Notes: generated by a model not told the origin, from the letters alone. DNA of 32,280 bases from Streptomyces sp. XM83C (GCF_023072675.1 NZ_JALLGL010000038.1:1-32280), one strand, 5' to 3'. Positions 9,101-17,268 are shown, counted from the first letter of the stretch. Translations and numbers: made by a program.

Positions 9101-10081
9101 GGCGCAGATCCGTACCGCCGTCCGGGTCAGTGCCTCCTCCAGCCGCGCGGGGTCGCCGGCCGTGCGCAGGACCGCTTCCTGCCACTGCGGGTCCCGGATG
9201 CCGGCCGGGTAGCCGGATCGTTCGTCGAGCAGGGTGTACGTGTAGGGGATCAGGGACGTCGTCCAGCGGGCGCCCGCTGTGCCGTGCGCGGCGGACAGTG
9301 CGGACAGTTCCGTCCCGTCGGCCGGCCGGTCCTGCCCGTCCGGGGGGTGCGGCAGGAGGGCCGGGGCGTGGAACGCGCCGACGACCGCGGCGGTCCGCTC
9401 GCCCCGCGCGCGTGCCTCCGCCAGGCGGGCCCGCATCCACTGTTCGCGCCGCAGGTCGAGGGCGGGGACGCCGCCGGCGGCGACGGCGTCGGTGCGCAGC
9501 GCCCACCCGGTGAGCAGCGCGGCCCGGCGCAGTGCCTCGGGCGGGGAGCCGGGGGCGGTCGCCTCGACGAGCCGGTCCCACAGGTCGTCGCCGGGTCGGC
9601 CGGTCAGACGGCCGCGCAGGGCGGTGGTGAGGGTCGGTGCGGCGGGCCGGGCGGCGGCCGTGCGGCCTTCTCGCCAGGCGGGGTCGGCGAGCGGCAGGTC
9701 GCAGGCGACCACCGGGACGGCGTTGCGCAACGCCCAGCGCACGGCGGCCAGTTCGGGGCTGAAGTCGGCGAACGGGTAGAACGCGGGCCCCTGCCCGTCT
9801 GGTCCGTGGGCCGGTGCGGCGGCGAGGGCCACCGGCGCCCGGGTCTCCTCGTGGCCCAGCCAGGGCAGCCACTCCTGCATCTCGGCGGGCAGCTCGACGA
9901 GAAGCACGTCCGGTCGCGCCCCGTCCAGCAGTGCGGGCACGGCGGCGGCCAGTGAGGGCGCGTGATGCCGTACGCCGATGAGGTACGGCGCGTCCGGGCC
10001 GGTGAGCGCGGCGAGCGCCTCGTCGGGCGTGGGGGCGACCGCGCCGAGGTCGGCGGAGGCCGCCTCCGCATGCTGCGTCAC
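6170..10081 (-). CDS. DUF5682-VWA fusion protein
   Basis: A 1303-aa protein. The N-terminal part (about 30-800) begins YLIGVRHHAPSLAAAVPALL and continues DVLLVELPAEMQEWLPWLG, the signature of the DUF5682 (YehM-like) family. A low-complexity Pro/Ala/Thr/Ser linker (about 815-940) carries nearly identical 28-aa repeats. The C-terminal von Willebrand A domain (about 1140-1303) has a complete MIDAS: D1148-x-S1150-x-S1152 (DVSGSM), Thr1207 (GGGTH) and Asp1233 (VVSDFEEGYP), so it should bind Mg2+ and protein partners. In MoxR-VWA pairs the ATPase acts with the VWA protein on a client; the ATPase gene lies immediately upstream. The start is a GTG, 4 nt after the ATPase stop, with GGAGGG embedded in the end of that gene. 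DUF5682 and VWA are separate proteins in the enterobacterial version, so this looks like a fusion. Confidence 0.9.
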   Translation of the reverse strand: MTQHAEAASADLGAVAPTPDEALAALTGPDAPYLIGVRHHAPSLAAAVPALLDGARPDVLLVELPAEMQEWLPWLGHEETRAPVALAAAPAHGPDGQGPAFYPFADFSPELAAVRWALRNAVPVVACDLPLADPAWREGRTAAARPAAPTLTTALRGRLTGRPGDDLWDRLVEATAPGSPPEALRRAALLTGWALRTDAVAAGGVPALDLRREQWMRARLAEARARGERTAAVVGAFHAPALLPHPPDGQDRPADGTELSALSAAHGTAGARWTTSLIPYTYTLLDERSGYPAGIRDPQWQEAVLRTAGDPARLEEALTRTAVRICAALRDIGHPSGPADAREISRIASDLARLRGLPAAGRGELVEAVQTVLAQGEPHGRGRAVARAMERVLVGTRQGRPAPGAPRSGLAPAVEAEVAALRLPGPHDTDGRGTARDLRLDPLRSDLDRRRELLLRRMTVCGVPYGEPRDVTGTGGADALTSRWEVRWTPATAAMLTTAGVRGVTLAQAAEGTLRERRRAEHDEGGPTAAQTLAGLAQAAECGLAQLADERLDEAAEILPRTGTLPELLTGLALLDRLGAGHIPGLAATADRPARATAAAELLTVAAVRQMDGLTGSEDPADARALLELAHRADDSGGIRLADALARLAADGTPLMRGAAGAVRVLLGHEDAHVLGDRAASWVDGATDPGTRTALTARLTGLLTAAGPLLETAPAALGPLLDRVTTLPDRAFLDRLPALRAGFDTLSPAARDRLLATVEERLGTTHVTGPDGISPAALAAWTRADFDAREHLRLWDLLPAPTTGRAAPAAVTPYDTPGAGTDSAPSPYEAPGTETDRASTSYAAPAAGTGSAPSPYEAPGTETDRASTSYAAPAAGTDSAPRPCAAPGSGPGSVPPPHDTPGAGTGSAPRTAGTGADGPPPGATGTGAPDTADTPWLGPVDRWRLLLGRDPDRLPSGAARLATALDELYGNGRGEGSRGDLRGPGTGGGRKAPYPSAREWSRELAALFGPGIREEVLAAAASAGRTDVLTELDADSARPSVELLRTVLRHAGGLPEARLAALRPLVRSLVDALTRELATRLRPALHGVSLPRPSRRPGGGLDLPRTLRANLATARRAPDGTVRVIPERPVFRTRARRAADWRLILVTDVSGSMEASTVWAALTASVLAGVPTLATHFLAFSTEVIDLTGHVQDPLSLLLEVSVGGGTHIAAGLRHARELVTVPSRTLVVVVSDFEEGYPLGGLLAEVRALVGAGCHVLGCASLDDAGRPRYSTGVAAQLVAAGMPVAALSPLELARWAGEKIA
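7437..7626. repeat. 84-bp tandem repeat inside the DUF5682-VWA gene
   Basis: Two adjacent 84-bp units (7437-7520 and 7521-7604) differ at one base, and a partial third unit begins at 7605. The unit is a multiple of three and encodes 28 residues rich in Pro, Ala, Thr and Ser (including SPYEAPGTETDR and STSYAAPAAGT). More degenerate copies flank it. The repeat lies in the linker between the two globular parts and probably varies in copy number between strains. Confidence 0.9.
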
Positions 10082-10085
10082 GTGT

Positions 10086-11258
10086 TCAGCCCTCCAGGAC
10101 CGTGCGCAGGTCCCACAGGGTGCGCCAGGTGGCTGAGCCCTGTTCGGCGCGGCGTCGCACGGGTCCGTCCCAGTAGCCGCGCAGCCGGGCCGCGTCGGCC
10201 GGGTCGTCCTTGCGGACGACGCCCAGGAGGTGGCCGGGCAGCAGGCCGAGGACGTCCCGGTCGCCGGGGAAGTAGGCCGCGGCGAGGGCGAGCGACCCGG
10301 CGACGGACACCGCTTCCGCCGTGCTCATCACCGTGGACGGCCGTTCCACCTCCCAGCCTTCCGCGGAGCGCCCCTCGCGCAGGTCCCGGAAGGCGGTGAC
10401 GAGGGCTTCGAGGACGGCGTCGTCGACCTGGAAGGGTGCCCCGGCCCGCTCGACGGCGGCGCGGGCCTGGCCGCGGACCAGTTCCGTCTCCGCGTCCAGG
10501 TCTGCGATGGGGCCGACGGTCTCGAAGTTGAAGCGGCGTTTGAGCGCGGCGGACATCTCGGAGACGCCCTTGTCCCGGAGGTTTGCGGTGGCGATGAGGT
10601 TGAAGCCGGGAGCGGCGTGCGCCAGGCCGTCCTCGGTGCCGGCGAGTTCGGGTACGGCGATGCGCCGCTCGGACAGCAGCGACACCAGCGCGTCCTGCAC
10701 CTCGGGCAGGCAGCGGGTGATCTCCTCGACGCGGGCGATCGCGCCCCGGGACATCGCGGTGAGGACGGGTGAGGGGACGAGCGCCTGACGGCTGGGGCCC
10801 TGGGCGAGCAGCAGGGCGTAGTTCCAGCCGTACTTCAGCTGGTCCTCGGTGGTGCCGGCGGTGCCCTGGACGACGAGGGAGCTGGTGCCGCACACGGCGG
10901 CGGACAGCAGTTCCGACAGCATCGACTTGGCGGTGCCGGGTTCGCCGACGAGGAGCAGGCCGCGTTCCCCGGCGAGGGTGACCACGCACCGCTCCACGAG
11001 TGCGCGGTCGCCCACGAACTTGCCCTCGATCACCATGCGCCTCGGCACCCCGTCGGGTGCCTGCGCACCGTCGGGCAGTGTCAGCGCGTGGCCGTCGCTG
11101 CCCATGACGAAGGTGACGACCGCCCGGGGGGTGAGCCGCCAGGCGGGCGGGCGCGGCCCGTCGTCGTGGGCGGCGAGGAAGGCCAGTTCGGCGGCGTGGC
11201 GGTCCTCGGGCGGGACGATCTGCCGGGCGGGTGCGGGCGTGGGCGTGGTGGTGGTCAT
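10086..11258 (-). CDS. MoxR-type AAA+ ATPase
   Basis: A 390-aa AAA+ ATPase of the MoxR/YehL type, expected to remodel a client protein using ATP. Walker A is GEPGTAKS (105-112). The Walker B region reads AIARVEEITRC (174-183), with Glu178-Glu179 where Asp-Glu is usual. Sensor 1 is IATAN (Asn226), and an arginine-finger segment ALKRRF (238-243) follows. A helical lid domain makes up the C-terminus. Start: ATG at 11258 with GGAAG about 11 nt upstream. A 119-nt gap separates it from the upstream 1679-aa gene, and 4 nt separate its stop from the next gene. The adjacent VWA gene is the expected partner. The frame is open far upstream, but that stretch is the antisense shadow of the previous gene's coding bias. 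Confidence 0.92.
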   Translation of the reverse strand: MTTTTPTPAPARQIVPPEDRHAAELAFLAAHDDGPRPPAWRLTPRAVVTFVMGSDGHALTLPDGAQAPDGVPRRMVIEGKFVGDRALVERCVVTLAGERGLLLVGEPGTAKSMLSELLSAAVCGTSSLVVQGTAGTTEDQLKYGWNYALLLAQGPSRQALVPSPVLTAMSRGAIARVEEITRCLPEVQDALVSLLSERRIAVPELAGTEDGLAHAAPGFNLIATANLRDKGVSEMSAALKRRFNFETVGPIADLDAETELVRGQARAAVERAGAPFQVDDAVLEALVTAFRDLREGRSAEGWEVERPSTVMSTAEAVSVAGSLALAAAYFPGDRDVLGLLPGHLLGVVRKDDPADAARLRGYWDGPVRRRAEQGSATWRTLWDLRTVLEG

Positions 11259-11377
11259 CGGTGCGGGGTCTTCCGGGCTGGTGCGGGCGGTGGTCTTCGA
11301 CGGGGTCGGACGCGGGGCCGGTGCGCCGCCGGACGGACCGGGCGGACCGGGCGGCTGCCGGGTGGTACGGGTGCCGG

Positions 11378-14300
11378 TCACCGGCGGCGGCCCTTCCGGG
11401 TGGCGCGCGTCGTGAGCTCCTCGTAGGCCGGGGCATCGCCGTCGCGGACGCGCTGCCAGGCGTGCGCGAAGAGGTCGGGTAGCGGCCGGAGGGGTGTGGT
11501 GGGGCCGCCCCCGTCGACGGGGTAGAGGGCCTGCTTCCACGTCTCCAGGGGCAGCGCGGGGGCCTTCAGGTCGAGCCAGCCGCCCGGCAGGAACAGGGTG
11601 CGTCCGGCGCGGGCCCGCTTGGCCTCGACGACGAGGTCGGTCGCCGCCAGTTCGGTCCGGGCCTTCTTCAGGCGGGCCGGCTTCCAGCCGGTCCAGCGGG
11701 CGCGGTCGCGGTCGGTGGGGTCGGGCAGGGCCAGCAGCTGGAGGTAGAGCGCGGCGGCGTCCTCGCTCAGCCCGTGTGTCCGGGCGACCTCGGCGACCAG
11801 GGCGGGCGCGCTGGTCTGCGGGTTCTGCGGGTGTCCGGTGGCCTCGGCCGGGTCGGTGCCGGCGGCGAGCGTCGCGGCGAAGTCGTCGCTCAGCAGGGTC
11901 CGCAGGGCGTGCAGCGAGCCGTGACGGGGGCCGACGAGTCCTTCGAGCAGGTCGAGGACGGGATCGTCGGCGCCGGTGAGTCCGGCCGGGCGGACCCGGA
12001 CGTCGTCCCGATCGCCCTGGATGTGCAGCACCAGCGCCTCGGTCGGGCGGACCAGGCCGTCCGCGTCGGGTGCGGGCAGTCCGTAGGCCTCGTTGAGGGC
12101 GGTCGCCGTACGGCCGCCGCTCTGCGTCCAGCTCACGTTCAGGTCGAGGAGGAGCCCGGGGTCGGCGAGGCGGCTGCGCAGCGCGGTCAGGCTGCCGGGC
12201 AGGGCGGCGCGCAGCGGGTGGCCGTACGGCAGGAGGTAGGCGAGCCGGGCGAGGGCAATCACGGAGCCCTCCAGGTCGTACCGGGAGGGCACCGCCCTGG
12301 GGTCGTCGGGGGTCAGGCGGCCGTCCTTGTCGAGGCGTTGCACGGTGGTGCGGCTCGTCCACGGTGTGCGGTGCGGGTTGAGGACAGCCGTGGCGTGCGG
12401 GAGGTACCGGCCGGCTGTGCGGAGTTCCGCGGCGATGTTCTCCGGCAGGTGGATCGTGCCGGCGGTCCGCTCGGCCCATACGCGTCCCGCGGCGGCGGTG
12501 TCCGGTCCGGACGTCCACAGGTCGGCGGGGGTGTCGGGCAGCAGTGCGCCGAGGAGGGCGAGGGCGGTGCCGTCGGGGAGGCAGTGCAGCAGTTCGTCGC
12601 CCAGTTCGGCCTGGCGGCGCTTCAGTCCGGTGGTGGCGGCGGCCTCGTCGGTGAGGCCGTCCGGCTTCCCGGCGAGCAGCAGGGCCGCCTGGACGGGGCC
12701 GAGGGCGTCGCCGGTGGCGGCGGTGAGGGCGGCCGGTGCGTCCGGCTGCCAGGGGGCCGGGCCCTTGGCGCGGACGAGTGCGGTCACCTCGGCCAGTTTC
12801 TCGGCGGGGAACACGGCGGGGAGCGGCGTCTCGCGTTCCAGTGCGAAATGCGCGATCGCGCCGAACTCGCCGGACGGGTCGTGGTCGAGGGCCAGCCATT
12901 CCACGCGTCCGCGGCGGCTGTCGATGCTCTGGCAGCCGAGGACGACGACGGTGCGCCCGTCGCGGCGCAGCACCTGTCCGACCCGCTTGTGGTCCTCGTG
13001 CGGCTCGCCGAGGACGATCTCGCGCAGCGCTCCCCCTGGTGCGGTCAGGGGGCCGTCGGCGACGGCTTCGAGCAGCAGGAGGAGGGCCTGCCGGTGGTGG
13101 TCCGGCAGGGCCGGGGAGGCGGCGCGGTAGGCGAGGGGGCGCAGGACCTCCAGCAGGCGCGGCCAGAGCGGGCCGATGCCGGGCACGGTGGTCTCGTCGC
13201 AACGCCATCCGTCGGCCCGCCCGGTGGTGCGGAGGTCCGCGTGCAGGGGTGTGCCGTCGGCGGGACGGCCGGACAGCACGTGGTTGACGGCGCGGATCTG
13301 ACGCAGGGTGTCCCAGTTGCCGTCGCGGCTCCATCCCCGCAGTCCCGCGATGCCGGCGGTGGCCTCCCGCAGGGTCTGGTCGTCGCCGTTCTCGGGGCGG
13401 TAGTCGGCGAACATGCCCTCGGTGCGGGTGCGTTCGCCGCTGGTGCGGGGCGCCGGCGGGTTCAGGAAGGCGCCGACGGACTCGCCGAGGCGCAGCACGG
13501 CGCGGACGATCGCGGTGACGCCGGTGAGGAGCTGCGTGTCGGTGAGCGCGGGCAGTGCCGCGGACACGGCGGGGCGGAGCGCGTCCTCGGCGCTCGGGAC
13601 GGTCGCCTCGGCCCGGGCGAGGGAGCCGGGCCTGCCGTCCGTGGAGCGGCGCGCGGCCTCGAGTTGCTCGTCCCGCTCCCGCAGGGCTTCCAGGGCTGCC
13701 CACAGCAGGGCGTCGGCCTGGTCGTCGGTGACTTTCCGCAGTGCCTCGGAGGCGGCCTCGTCGCGGGGGCGCAGCGCGTGCCAGAAGTCGGCGGGCGGGA
13801 CGAGCGGGGTGCCGGCCGCGAACTCGCCGCCGCTCAGCAGCGCGGTCACCGCGCCCAGTTCGGTGATGCCGCCGGTGTCGTCCCGGGCGCACAGGACGAG
13901 CTGCCGGTGCCGGGTGAGGACGACGGGTGCGGCCCCGCCGGGCAGGCGGAGCGCGCCGAGCGGGACGCCGTGGGTGCCCGCGCGGGCGGGGACGGTGACG
14001 GTGCGGCCGTCGGGGGTGCCGACGGTGGTGGTGGGCGCCGCGCTGTCGTGGTCGGTGCGCACCCAGCGGCCCAGGACGGTGCCGTCGGTGCCGAACGGGC
14101 TGTTCTCCAGGCCGGGTTGCAGGGGCAGTACGGAGCAACGCTGCTGGAGCAGGGTGGAGCCGTCGCGGATGCCGGTGGTGAGGAACGCCGGGAGGGAGGC
14201 GCGGCCGTGGGTGCCGGTGGCGGGGTCGTACTCCAGCCACACATGGTGGCGGCCCTGCCGGCCCTGACGCCAGTAGGTGGTGCCGTCGCCGAGGACGGGC

Positions 14301-16417
14301 CGCGAGGGCGGCAGGTCGGTGTCGCCGGCGTGCAGCGCGCGCCCGCCGGTGGCGCGTCCGCCGCCGGGCAGCGGCAGGGAGGTGTCGCCGGCGTCGCCCT
14401 GCCCGTACCAGCGCGGCGGGTGTTCGCCGCCGACGGTGAACACCTCCGAGGGGCGGGAGGTCCAGTAGCCGCGCTGTTTGCCGTTGTGCCACCACGTCAC
14501 GAGCAGTTCGCCGTCGGTGTAGCGGAACGAGGGGCGCTGCCAGTGGTCGAGGTCCGGCGGGAGCCGCAGGTCGTGTTCGAGGAGGATGCCGTCCGGTCCG
14601 ACGACGAGGGCCTTGTGTCCGCGGGAGAGGACGAGGGCGGGCCAGGCCTCCTGGGCGGCGACGGAGGCAAGGTGGCGGGGTCCCTTGCCGCCGCTGGTCT
14701 CGGCCTCCAGGCGTCGTACCGCCTCGTCGAGGGCGGGCCAGCCGAGTTCGTCGAGGACGCCGGCGCGCAGGGTGCGGCCGAGGAGCGCTTCCAGGCGCAG
14801 CTCGGCGGCCTGTGCCACGGCGCGCGGGCCGACCCGGGCGGCCACGGCGGCGAAGGGGCGCAGCCGGTCCAGTGCCGATCGGGCGGCGGGCAGGCCGGCG
14901 GCGCGGACGAGGTCGTCGGCGGCGTCCTCCAGCCATGCGCGCAGCACGTCGGAGAGGACCGGATGGTCGGCGATCCGCTCGGTCAGCGCCCGGTCGGGCC
15001 GGTGGGAGTGGAGGCCGCCGACGGCGCGGTGCAGCATGGGGCGGCAGCGGGCGTCGGAGGCGACGGCCGTCAGGTCCCGTCGGCCCGGCCGGGTGTCGGT
15101 GAGCCACTGGGGGACGGCGAGGTCCACGCGTTCTCCGCTGTCGGGCAGGGTGAGCGGCACGCCTTCGGCGAGGCACAGGTCGAGCAGGTCGAGATCGGCT
15201 CCGGCGTGCCGGCGGCCGGTGAACAGGTCGACGGGCCGGCCCCGCTCGCGCAGGTGCGCGGTCATACGGGTGACGAGGGCGAGGGTGGCCGGGGAGCGGC
15301 GGCTGGTGGACGCGCCGTGCTTGCGGTGCAGTGCCCAGCGGCTGAGCCAGTCGGCCGGGTCGATGCCGCTGTCGGGGGTCTCCCCGGTCAGCAGGCGGTC
15401 GGCGCCGGTGTCGCTCAGCAGAGTCAGCCAGAACTCGTCGTCGTCGGTGGAACGGCCCAGGCCGGCGGGCATGATCTCCAGCAGCCGGGCGCGCACGGCG
15501 GGCTGCTCGTGGGTGAGGGCGACGAGGGCGGGCCGGTAGTGGTTCCAGAAGGAGGCGGGGGCCCGTACGGCGGCCGGGGAGGCGAGCAGTTCCGCGACGA
15601 GGGCGCACTCCTCGGTCTGCCGGTCGAGTCCGGCCGCCTTGATCAGGGCGCGGGCGTCCTGCGGCAGTGCGGCGTAGGGCGGCATGCCGGCGGCGCAGCG
15701 TTCCACGACGAGCTGCCGGTACTGCGCCCAGGCCTCGGCGGGGCTGAGCCGTGCCGACAGGTCCCGTACGTGCTGCTTGAGCGCTTTGACGGTGAGGGCG
15801 CCGGCGAAGGCGAACTCCAGGAAGACGGCCCGGTGCCGTTCCTCGTCCACGGTGAGGGCGTGGACGCGTTCGGCCTCGCGTGCCTTGCCGAAGAAGACGG
15901 CGGCGTAGGTGGTGTTGTCGTGCTGGAGGAAGACGCGGGCGGCCTGCTCGTAGAAGGTGGGCAGGAAGTGCGGTACGGCGCGGCCGAGGCGTCCGCCGAG
16001 TTCCTCGAAGCCTTCCTTGGCGGTGCCGGGGCGGGACTTTGCCTGCCGGGCGAGCCGTTCGACGTCCTTGACGAGAGCGAGGGCGTGGTGGCCGTTGGCG
16101 GGGTCGTTGACGAGGGCCCAGGCGGGGAAGCCGAGGGTCTCGCGGCGTACCTGGCCCGCTTCGTGGACGTCGGGTGCGCGCACCAGTCCGAGGAAGTCGA
16201 GGGCGAGGTCCTCGGCCTCGCCGAGGGTGCGGGGCACGAGCCGTACGACGGGGCGGTCGTCGAGGGCGGGGTGGGTGTAGGTGCGGACGGTGAGGGTGTC
16301 GGCGTCCTGCCGGTCGGTGGTGCCCGGGGGCAGGACGGCGCCGGCGTCGAGGAGCGCGGCGACGGCGGCCGGGTTCTCGTGCAGGGCGGTGGTGTCGCCG
16401 GTGGGGTGGGTGGTCAT
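11378..16417 (-). CDS. Very large protein of MoxR-VWA operon (MolR/YehI-type context)
   Basis: A 1679-aa protein without recognisable catalytic motifs. The N-terminal third is helical and has a conserved-looking block (HFLPTFYEQAARVFLQHDN followed by FFGKAREAERVHAL). The middle (about 590-850) is beta-rich with propeller-like strands (FRYTDGELLVTWW, GYWTSRPSEVFTVGGE). The C-terminal third is again helical and ends in a basic tail (TRATRKGRRR). No DUF4132 RLKSVP motif is visible in it; that domain is encoded by the preceding gene, with which it overlaps by ATGA (16414-16417). I infer a scaffold or client of the MoxR-VWA machine. No WGR domain is evident, unlike the enterobacterial DUF4132 protein as I recall it. 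At 5 kb it is the largest gene in the window. Confidence 0.85.
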   Translation of the reverse strand: MTTHPTGDTTALHENPAAVAALLDAGAVLPPGTTDRQDADTLTVRTYTHPALDDRPVVRLVPRTLGEAEDLALDFLGLVRAPDVHEAGQVRRETLGFPAWALVNDPANGHHALALVKDVERLARQAKSRPGTAKEGFEELGGRLGRAVPHFLPTFYEQAARVFLQHDNTTYAAVFFGKAREAERVHALTVDEERHRAVFLEFAFAGALTVKALKQHVRDLSARLSPAEAWAQYRQLVVERCAAGMPPYAALPQDARALIKAAGLDRQTEECALVAELLASPAAVRAPASFWNHYRPALVALTHEQPAVRARLLEIMPAGLGRSTDDDEFWLTLLSDTGADRLLTGETPDSGIDPADWLSRWALHRKHGASTSRRSPATLALVTRMTAHLRERGRPVDLFTGRRHAGADLDLLDLCLAEGVPLTLPDSGERVDLAVPQWLTDTRPGRRDLTAVASDARCRPMLHRAVGGLHSHRPDRALTERIADHPVLSDVLRAWLEDAADDLVRAAGLPAARSALDRLRPFAAVAARVGPRAVAQAAELRLEALLGRTLRAGVLDELGWPALDEAVRRLEAETSGGKGPRHLASVAAQEAWPALVLSRGHKALVVGPDGILLEHDLRLPPDLDHWQRPSFRYTDGELLVTWWHNGKQRGYWTSRPSEVFTVGGEHPPRWYGQGDAGDTSLPLPGGGRATGGRALHAGDTDLPPSRPVLGDGTTYWRQGRQGRHHVWLEYDPATGTHGRASLPAFLTTGIRDGSTLLQQRCSVLPLQPGLENSPFGTDGTVLGRWVRTDHDSAAPTTTVGTPDGRTVTVPARAGTHGVPLGALRLPGGAAPVVLTRHRQLVLCARDDTGGITELGAVTALLSGGEFAAGTPLVPPADFWHALRPRDEAASEALRKVTDDQADALLWAALEALRERDEQLEAARRSTDGRPGSLARAEATVPSAEDALRPAVSAALPALTDTQLLTGVTAIVRAVLRLGESVGAFLNPPAPRTSGERTRTEGMFADYRPENGDDQTLREATAGIAGLRGWSRDGNWDTLRQIRAVNHVLSGRPADGTPLHADLRTTGRADGWRCDETTVPGIGPLWPRLLEVLRPLAYRAASPALPDHHRQALLLLLEAVADGPLTAPGGALREIVLGEPHEDHKRVGQVLRRDGRTVVVLGCQSIDSRRGRVEWLALDHDPSGEFGAIAHFALERETPLPAVFPAEKLAEVTALVRAKGPAPWQPDAPAALTAATGDALGPVQAALLLAGKPDGLTDEAAATTGLKRRQAELGDELLHCLPDGTALALLGALLPDTPADLWTSGPDTAAAGRVWAERTAGTIHLPENIAAELRTAGRYLPHATAVLNPHRTPWTSRTTVQRLDKDGRLTPDDPRAVPSRYDLEGSVIALARLAYLLPYGHPLRAALPGSLTALRSRLADPGLLLDLNVSWTQSGGRTATALNEAYGLPAPDADGLVRPTEALVLHIQGDRDDVRVRPAGLTGADDPVLDLLEGLVGPRHGSLHALRTLLSDDFAATLAAGTDPAEATGHPQNPQTSAPALVAEVARTHGLSEDAAALYLQLLALPDPTDRDRARWTGWKPARLKKARTELAATDLVVEAKRARAGRTLFLPGGWLDLKAPALPLETWKQALYPVDGGGPTTPLRPLPDLFAHAWQRVRDGDAPAYEELTTRATRKGRRR

Positions 16418-17268
16418 GCTGCCTGCTCCTCGTCCTCGATGTCGCGTCCCGCGTACAGGGCCGCGGCCATGCGCATGCCCTCCGACCAGGCGACCGGGCC
16501 GATCCGAGCGAGTTTCAGGGTGCGGCCGGAGGCGTCGGTGAAGTGGAGCGGGCCGGTCTCGGTCTCCTCGTAGCCGTCGTGGTCGCCGACCCATACGCGG
16601 GCCTCGACGGTGCGGCCGTCCTCCAGCAGGGGGCACACGGCGTGGCCGCCGCGGACCCGGTAGCCGAGCTGGGCGGCCCGGCCGTGCAGGAAGCGGAGTT
16701 CCTTGAACCGGCCGCCGGCGTGGTCCTCCACGCAGTCGGCGTCGGCGTCGAGGGCCGCCGGTCTGTGCCAGACCTCGCGGAAGAGCTGCCCGGCGCGCTG
16801 TCCGATGCCGAGTTCGACGGCGAACTCCCGTAGTTCTTCGAGGTCGTCGAGGAGCACGGGGTGGGGCAGGCGGACGACGGCGGGGCGGATACGGACGGTG
16901 TCGCCGTCGAGGTCGACGAGGCCGAGGCCGCGCTCGGGGTCGGCGTCCCGCAGGAATCCGGCGACGTCGCCGTCCTCGCCGGTGACGACGAGGTCGCCCA
17001 GCGCGGACTGCCAGGCGGGGTCGGGCCAGACGTGGGCGAGAGCGTCGAACGGCACGGGCAGGGAGCGGACCATCCAGCGTTCGACGGCGTCCAGGCACTG
17101 CCGTTCGTGCCGCTCCAGCCATTCGGCGAGCTGCCGCAGTCCGACGACCGCGGGATCGTCGGCGATCTTCGGCGGTACGGACTTCAGCCGCCGTCCTGCC
17201 GCGTTGCGGCACACCACCTTGCCGCTGTCGAGGGTGACTTCGTAGTCACCCGCCGGCACCCACCCCAT
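16414..17268 (-). CDS. Stand-alone DUF4132 domain protein (first gene of operon)
   Basis: A 284-aa protein made of little more than a DUF4132 domain. The N-terminus has the family signature: a short beta segment, then GRRLKSVPPKIADDP (residues 25-39) and a long helix. Further motifs are LPHPVLLDDLEELREFAVELG, then GQLFREVWHRP, then RIGPVAWSEGMRMAAALYAGRDIEDEE at the end. The start was set at the ATG at 17268, preceded by GGGAGG at ideal spacing, rather than the in-frame GTG 15 nt upstream that would overlap this ribosome-binding site. DUF4132 usually forms the C-terminus of a larger MolR/YehI-type protein; here it is separate and is translated just before the 1679-aa protein. The reaction or ligand is unknown. 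Its position makes it the promoter-proximal member of the five-gene operon. Confidence 0.85.
   Translation of the reverse strand: MGWVPAGDYEVTLDSGKVVCRNAAGRRLKSVPPKIADDPAVVGLRQLAEWLERHERQCLDAVERWMVRSLPVPFDALAHVWPDPAWQSALGDLVVTGEDGDVAGFLRDADPERGLGLVDLDGDTVRIRPAVVRLPHPVLLDDLEELREFAVELGIGQRAGQLFREVWHRPAALDADADCVEDHAGGRFKELRFLHGRAAQLGYRVRGGHAVCPLLEDGRTVEARVWVGDHDGYEETETGPLHFTDASGRTLKLARIGPVAWSEGMRMAAALYAGRDIEDEEQAA

Noticed and set aside
7709..9955. A 748-codon open frame on the plus strand
   Set aside because: It is antisense to the DUF5682 region, with Gly/Arg/Val-rich composition and no recognisable domain.
11259..15608. Upstream extension of the MoxR-type ATPase frame
   Set aside because: The extra residues are an Arg/Pro-rich shadow of the 1679-aa gene in another frame. 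The ATPase fold starts after the ATG at 11258.
11774..16573. A 1599-codon open frame on the plus strand
   Set aside because: It is antisense to the 1679-aa gene, very rich in Gly, Val and Arg, with no ribosome-binding site or motif. It arises from high-GC codon bias.
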